Of a DNA stretch of 64,000 nt, positions 57,665-64,000 are shown in pieces (position 1 is the stretch's first letter; each line of letters opens with the position of its first letter). The stretch is taken from contig OU612072.1 in the NCBI GenBank assembly GCA_914767715.1, positions 23,872,001 to 23,936,000 of the forward strand, in the 5' to 3' direction. The notes beneath the pieces were generated by a model. That model was not told where the DNA came from, searched no databases, and was given only the letters and a program-made list of their open reading frames with translations. The DNA is from Membranipora membranacea (Eukaryota > Bryozoa > Gymnolaemata > Cheilostomatida > Membraniporidae). The position numbers and the translations under genes are program-made.

Positions 57665-59286
57665 CAAAAAAAAGATGATGTGCTCTGTTAAATAAGTCTC
57701 ATACCATCTTTGGTGGATATAACATAAATACGAACAACTCTTTTGAATGCCACCAGAAGATTAAAACTTTCTATAGCGCACAAAAAAAGGTAATAAGGCG
57801 TGGTAGTTTGATTAGTCAAATTTACTTCCCAACCCCCAATCATTACAATAGCGAATCAGCAACATCTTAAACTGGATTACGTTACGAGGACAAATAATGC
57901 AGTTTTGATTTGTCATTACACTTCCTTAAAGTACTATTAAAAAGCAAAAATGAATTGTCAAATGGCTTCAAAAATAACAGATATGGAATGATAGGAATAG
58001 CAAGTCATTGTTATTAGCAGCTCGTACATAGAGGCCTCCATGTGCGATCAGGTTGGACATTTCAGGTGCCCAATCTTTGTTCAGGCTACTGGTGGCAGCA
58101 TTTAGCTAGACTGGCTACTTCCAAACACCAGGGGAAAGTTTAAACCTGGACAAGCTTTTTGTCCAAACCCTACCTCCCCAACCCGGCAAAAGAGCTTGTA
58201 AGCTCATGCAAACAAGCTGTCAAGAAGATGAGTTGTCCACTCTTAAAATACTCTATTCAGTATCAAGATGAATTGGATCGAAAAATTGAAATTGCAAGAT
58301 TTTAAGAGGGTTTTCTACACACATTTTTGACATCGGGACAGCTCAAACTCAAGAGTTGACCTGCTTTGCCTTGCCCCCACAACAAGCTTGTCAAGACAGG
58401 CTATCTTTGGGTTCAATATCAACCTGGATGCAAAAACTCCCTAAATAAAGCATCAGTGCGAGGGCTAGACCATTTTTTATCCAATGGTCTGATTCAAAGT
58501 TGCTTCCCTTTGTCTGTTCACATTGTAGGCAAAGGGATCGTCTTAAACATTTACATACTGTTGCAGTTAGCGAGTATAGGAGGAGCAACTAAAAATGTGG
58601 CAAACTGGAACTTGATTTTACTCAACTCCTACATCCTTTTAAAATCATATACCTTCTTTAATCTGACAACGGGGAAGATAACTCGACTCAGTGACAAATC
58701 TGAATCTTTGAGAATGATCAAATATGTTAAAAGGATCAGCCTGGGAATGCTGCTTCTCGGCCTATTGGCTGAGATCAAAGTGTCATGGCCAATGGCTGTT
58801 TCAGTTTCTGGCAGCTTGCTGCACATTCACGATTAGGAGGTCCACTATGGCCTCACCTCTTGTATGCATTCTAGTTTACTAGGATGTATCACACTCTCAG
58901 TACGAGGACTTGCGTCCCTCTTTAGGGGCAGCCCACCCACTGTTTTGTCATAAACAGGGAATGCTGCCTAATTCTGCCTAGGCTCTGATTTTCATATCAC
59001 CCTCACCTTCTCCAGCTTATTTGAGAATCAAGTTATCGATGCTAGGGTAAGAGCTCATCTTTTTCAGATAAGCTCGAGCAAGAAGCACATGGATTAATGA
59101 TTTTTTTAGGGGCCATGAATCGGCATTGCCTTGATTGGAAAAAAATTGGAATGATGCCTCACAGTGTTTAGGAAACATTTCTGTTATGAGTGGTCGCTAT
59201 CGCAATAACCTCCTTATCATACTGGTCCCATAGTGCTATTCTAGTATAATAACGATAAGTATCACTCACAGGTCTACTCCAAAACC

Positions 59287-59326
59287 TGGGATTTTGGCAA
59301 TGCAGTCAAACATTGCCAAAATCCCA
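59287..59326. repeat. Perfect hairpin, 16-bp stem, 8-nt loop
   Basis: TGGGATTTTGGCAATG and its exact complement around CAGTCAAA. Too short for a typical animal pre-miRNA. Confidence 0.8.
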
Positions 59327-59816
59327 CGTTATGGAAAAAGGGGTGGTTTGTGTCACCCCCCTACCCACATTTAAGCTCATGTTTACTCACCCTAATTGTT
59401 CCTTAGTTTTGTGTAGCCAGGCCGCTCAACATGAATTAGCTCCAATTGTTATCATACATATCTAGTAAGTCATTTTCTCAATGCCTCCGGTAGAATACTG
59501 TGAACATAAAATCAATAGTCGAACATCCCAGTAGTGTACTTTATATAGTAGTGCCGTGAGAAACATACCATACTTGCCAACCTGTACGCTTGACACTAAT
59601 TGAGTTTTAAACGCAAAACACTAGCTGTACGCATTTATGTTTTTCAAACACCTGTTCATCTAATTAGGTAATCAAAAACGCATCTTTAGTGTTTGCTTCA
59701 GTTTACTCATACTGACTCTCGTGATCGGACTGGGCATCAGCTCATGCCCAGAGCTGAGCACGCGCAGAATGCAGTTTACTTGCATAATCTTGTCATTGTT
59801 GATTGATAGTCTAAAC

Positions 59817-60713
59817 CATGGGTGGGCAACCTTTTCTTGAAAAAGGCCACATTTTACGCCAGATCAACTCAAAAGGCCGCAACATATTTTTCAGGGATAA
59901 AATTGGAACTGGAGTAGCAATTTTGGCATTTCCACTTGTGTAAAAACTAAAACAGATTTATGTTTAAAAACTGCAGTATGTTGCAAAAACCATCAACTCA
60001 GCAGAAATATTGGTTTATCTAATCTTCTTGAGTTTCGTGATGTCATTTTACCTCATGATTTGATTGTGTACATGTCTGTATCCCCTTGTTTCATGTGTAA
60101 GACAAAGAGGAGGGTAGGTGCGGGAGGGGTGCTGTAGCGCCCTCCCAGGGGTTAATGTGTAAATAAAGTTCATACAGGACTGTTTTGATGGACAAGGAAG
60201 TATTTTCGCGGAGCGAAAATATTTTTTTTTAAATAATTTTCGTCTCCTGCCAAAGTTTTCACCTCACAGCTCCTACCCTCTCTCAAAGTAGGGAAATTTT
60301 CGCAAATGATTGTGAAATGAAGAATTCAATACGGAACATTTCAGCCATAATGCAGGAGCACTTGTCACAAAGGGAATTTTTGTCCACAGAGACTGTTTTG
60401 CAAAAAAAGAAATTACTATTATGTTTGAGAAACTTGTAATTTTAACATCCAAAGGTCACTGTTTTGTGTTATTTCGAAAGGACAACAACTTGATAAAGTA
60501 GAAAGAGTGGCTGGGAAGCTAAGCTACAAGCATAATACAGAATGGCCACTATTTAGAAATATTTTGAGCTTACAGAGCACTATGCATACTTGGTTCTCCA
60601 CATAACCAAAGAACCAAAAGTAATGTATAAAAATTTTTACAGGCCACAATTAGGCCGCAAAACATTACCCATTAGGCCGCACTGGCAAAAAGGCCGCAGG
60701 TTGCCCACAGCTG
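59817..60713. mobile_element. Non-autonomous hAT-type element
   Basis: 897 bp with ends CATGGGTGGGCAACC and GGTTGCCCACAGCTG, flanked by the 8-bp duplication GTCTAAAC (59809-59816, 60714-60721). The GGGCAACC ends, AGGCCGCA subterminal repeats and 8-bp target are typical of hAT. No transposase ORF. Confidence 0.88.
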
Positions 60714-62111
60714 GTCTAAACAATGTGTAACTCCTTTGTCTAAAACTCTGGTCTTGCCTTCAGAAAACCATTGTGTTGATTTGATATGGACTTTTTTACC
60801 TGTTCAAGTCCTAAATGAGTCAACTTACAACTTTTATTTAATGAGAGTAACAAAGTTGCCCACCTCCTTGTTGGGGTGGGATAACTCAGATCTCCTGCCC
60901 CAGTGTTTAAAGGGCAACCAGGGATTCAAATAGCCTGTCTCGTCAAGACAGGCTAGGTTTCAAACAACACCTCATCGATTATCAGCAGATTGCACCTTAC
61001 GCATAGGGAAAATGACAAGTGTTGGGCAATCTGCATTCCTACGCTACCAAGGACTATGTTCTGCGATAAAAGTGCATTTTGGGGCAATTTCTGGTCATTT
61101 AAGGCACCCTGGAGTTTTGTTAGCATTTTCAAGCATTTTGCAAATTTTTGTAAGCATTTTGGAGAAATTAGGTTGGCAAGTCTGGAGAAATCATGTATTG
61201 AAATGTATCCAATGGTTGTTGTTCTGTTTGCATGTAATCCTGAGATGTATTGGTGAATGAAAACTAAAGAAGGTGGTTAAATCGGGTAGCATGAATGCAG
61301 GGAACTGATGAATGCTTGTAAATATTGTTTGAATCACGAATTGTCTTCTCATATGAAAAGAGGAGACTAGAAAAGATTTAGAAAAAGGTTGTAATAACCC
61401 AGTTAGGTGCAGTATCAGAGATTTTTCAGCTTTTCTACGTGTCCACGTTTCTACGATCTTCACCCAAGTAGGGGCTGTCAACGTTTTCATTATATTCAAT
61501 GTAATAATGCCCTGCTAACGTTTCTACGATACAATATGCTAAGTATTTCTACAAAAATCATATATGTTATAATGAACGAGAAATTTTCAAGTTAGATGGG
61601 AAATTAACATGGGGAGTTTCTCAAAATCTCCGATGCTGCACCTGCCTCTAATAACCCAGGTGATAACATAGGCTTAATAAAAGATAGACATAATAACTTA
61701 TTATTAACTCTATACATGCCATGATGTTCTAGCTGCCACGATGAGTGTGTAAAGCCTCTTTTTCACGAAGTACCTGATCAATCTAGTTTCCGCAATCACC
61801 AGTTGTCATTTGAAGCTCTTATGATTAAAAGAGCCTGGTTTGCGAAGAAAAGTGGACTAAGCCAACAATGAATAGATGTGTGGTTACCACATCACAGAAC
61901 ACACTGTCCTTGCAGTGCCTTGCCAACAGCTACCATTGCCAAGGAAATAACAATTCTCAGAATGATACTTTGGCGCCTTAATGATGATACACTCTCTCAC
62001 GCAGTAATGGCTGAACAATCCAAATAGTGACAATTTGTACTATTACTGCTTTCGTATTGAGTTAAGACCACAAGGTTTGCTACACCTTAATGAAGCTTTG
62101 CTGAAGCCATG

Positions 62112-62660
62112 TGAAAACAACCACCCCCCCCCCCCCCCCCCCCCCATTAGCTTATGAATAAGCTATATGTTGAAAAATTACAAGCGGAATCTCATGTTAT
62201 TTTACAGCCATAGTGTAAGTGTCATAGTGATACTAGCTGTCGATTTTCAGATGAATTGATTGCAATTTAATGACGGGAACAGGTAATTTGAGTTTCACAG
62301 CTAGCAACTTTATAAGCCCGCGAAAACAAACCCCCTCCCCCCACATCTATCTAGATCTGCACAGCTATTCAGTATTTTTGTGCGAGTCCTGGAAAATTTA
62401 CAGCTACATAACTCATTGCACTAAACAGTTCAGTTCAGTAAAGTTCAAGATAGATGGGGGGGGGGGGGTTGTTTTCGCCGGGTCATAGAGCTACTGTGAA
62501 GCTCGAGTTACCTGTTCATTGCATTAAATTGCAATCCATCCATCTGAAAATCAACAACTAGTAGCATTATGACATTAACACTATGACTGTGAAATAACAT
62601 AAGATTCCACTAGTAATTTTTGAACGCAAAGTTGATAAAACCTTATGTGGGGGTGGTTGT
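62112..62660. repeat. Inverted repeat with homopolymer arms
   Basis: GTGAAAACAACC plus 22 C (62124-62145) on the left mirrors GGGGGTGGTTGTTTTCC on the right; inner arms GTTCAGATGAATTGATTGCAA-like also invert. A G13 run lies at 62456-62468. No ORF. Probably a MITE whose homopolymers expanded. Confidence 0.6.
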
Positions 62661-64000
62661 TTTCCGCGGCTCACAGGGCATCGAGATTATCAATCGTTTT
62701 TCCCCCTTCAACAACCTAGTATGTTGTTTGAGCACACTCCCTCTGCTTGTATAGTAAATTAACTTCAAAGAATGACTATGCAAAGAACCACATTATTTTC
62801 AGCTCAATAGTGTCCTGTTTTAAATTAAATTCATTGAAACTGACCTAGAAAGTCAATAGCATAAACTTGTTTGACTAGTGGGACTGGGAGTAAAAGATAT
62901 ATTGATTGCAGCCACGCTTGCCGCACATAGGTAGTCCTAGACCAAGTTAGGTCCATTTTTTCCTAGATTCCGAGTTGCTCTCGAGCCACTGCCGTGACCA
63001 GTGGAAGGGAGTAACAGGAATTTAATTGTTCTAACTTGTTCTAAGGTAGGCAATAGCACATTATAATTATTATAAATTATTATAATCTTAATAGTAATTT
63101 GAGGACACAGAAGAGACAGCAGCGTGTTAACCTACAGACTAATACCTGACATCTGATGCATCATCCAAGAACAGTATTACTAGTTAAATACCAAGGGGCT
63201 CAGGAAGGAAGAGCGATGTGATCAATCCCACATTACACTTACCTTGTCACCGATTATATGTCAGCTATGCTGTTACAGGCTTACATCTAGATATACAAAC
63301 TCAGTAAGGCGCAATGTCAAAGTTCTAGATATATAGGCTGGTCACCATTATATGTATAATGATGCATTTCAGGAGAAGTTTGTACCTGACAATTTAGTTT
63401 TACAGAGCCGAGTTGTTGCCAAGCACACCACAGGGCCTCTTTGATCAAAATGCTTAACACTTTAATGTCCCATAAAACCCATTCATTGCTTATGTACAGC
63501 AAACAAAAGCTTGATCAATAAAAAAATTCTATACAGCCAGCTTATTTGAATGGTTATTTATTTATATAACCAATAGCAATGCCAATAGCTTGTTTTGTAT
63601 TTGTCAATATAGAACAGAAAGAAGCAGTAATTTGTGCGTGATATCGGTCCAATCATGAGAGCAGACTTGAAAGTGATGAAAGAGGTTGTGATAAACTAAG
63701 GCGTGCTAAGTTGTTAGATACAACTCACCAGCATTCCGTTTCAACTCCATTTTGAGCTAATTCACCCGGTACTGTATATTTAAGTTGATGCCTCCGAGCC
63801 AATGTCTACCTGCTTAGTCCTATATTCTGGCAAACGAGCTGATCATATGTCCACGGCAAGACCCATGTAATAGAGTAGTACAACAAATCAATCCTACCGT
63901 TGGTCTTATTAAGACAATGGACATTTATGACAACTAGCAAACCACCTCGAATCTACGGTCCAGAGGGGTAGGGCTTTCTCACCTATGAATATGGATCATA

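Larger units (their letters stand above)
57665..64000. other. Gene-poor right end
   Basis: No exon with recognisable domain. The 156-codon ORF at 58366-58836 has no domain. Supported content: hAT-type element 59817-60713, a perfect hairpin 59287-59326, a SINE-related piece 59706-59772 and the poly-C/poly-G inverted repeat 62112-62660. Confidence 0.55.

Noticed and set aside
58366-58836. 156-codon open frame on the plus strand
   Set aside because: No recognisable domain, begins inside a repeat-like CTTGTCAAGACAGGCTA motif and has no paired exons; likely chance.
59287-59326. microRNA precursor
   Set aside because: A 16-bp stem with an 8-nt loop is too short for a Dicer-processed animal pre-miRNA.
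63136-63170. Minus-strand mini-exon reading ILFLDDASDV, resembling ALLFIDDAPAE of the N-terminal exon
   Set aside because: Only about 35 nt, neighbouring candidate exons are closed by stops, and the similarity could be chance.

Overview
This is a eukaryotic, almost certainly invertebrate metazoan, nuclear window. It is AT-rich, has short spliced exons with GT/AG borders and matching phases, and carries an animal-type cell-polarity MAGUK gene next to a ROCO/caspase-like gene. Transposons are plentiful (LTR, CR1-like and L1/Tx1-like LINEs, hAT, TTAA-type and foldback elements). A sponge or other early-branching animal would fit, but the sequence alone does not prove the phylum.

Layout. 59-5427 (+): 3' two thirds of a Pals1/MPP5-like MAGUK (PDZ, SH3, GK) in eight visible exons; its 5' part lies outside the window. 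5430-9883: no gene seen, only small repeats. 9884-16260 (-): eight exons encoding two LRRs, a Roc GTPase, a COR domain and a C-terminal caspase-like (C14) domain with an apparent His/Cys dyad. 16261-24478: no exon seen, but a foldback repeat, a young intact LTR retrotransposon (17818-22020) and an inverted repeat. 24479-54481 (-): a tandem array of 15 intact LRR exons plus two truncated ones, nearly all 147 bp long and bounded by phase-2 introns. 55296-55551 and 57571-57613 (-): two upstream exons whose phases join to the array and supply an ATG. 57614-64000: no convincing gene; a hAT-type element and a poly-C/poly-G inverted repeat.

Main interpretation. Orientation, intron phases and the usual domain order of ROCO proteins (LRR, then Roc, then COR) suggest that the LRR array and the Roc-COR-caspase block are one gene of about 48 kb. 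The inferred CDS runs from ATG 57613 to the stop at 9884. Joining the exons I can see gives 5,499 nt, an open frame of 1,832 codons plus stop. The 147-bp cassettes differ mainly at the positions expected on the concave, ligand-facing surface of the LRR solenoid. They have multiplied by segmental duplication, including a 3.7-kb block that occurs twice with its L1-like fragments and MITEs. The picture is of a recognition-type LRR receptor with a GTPase switch and a caspase-like output domain, but that function is inference.

The retroelements in the introns all lie on the opposite strand to this gene. A paralogous intron supplies the pre-insertion sequence for the CR1-like LINE.
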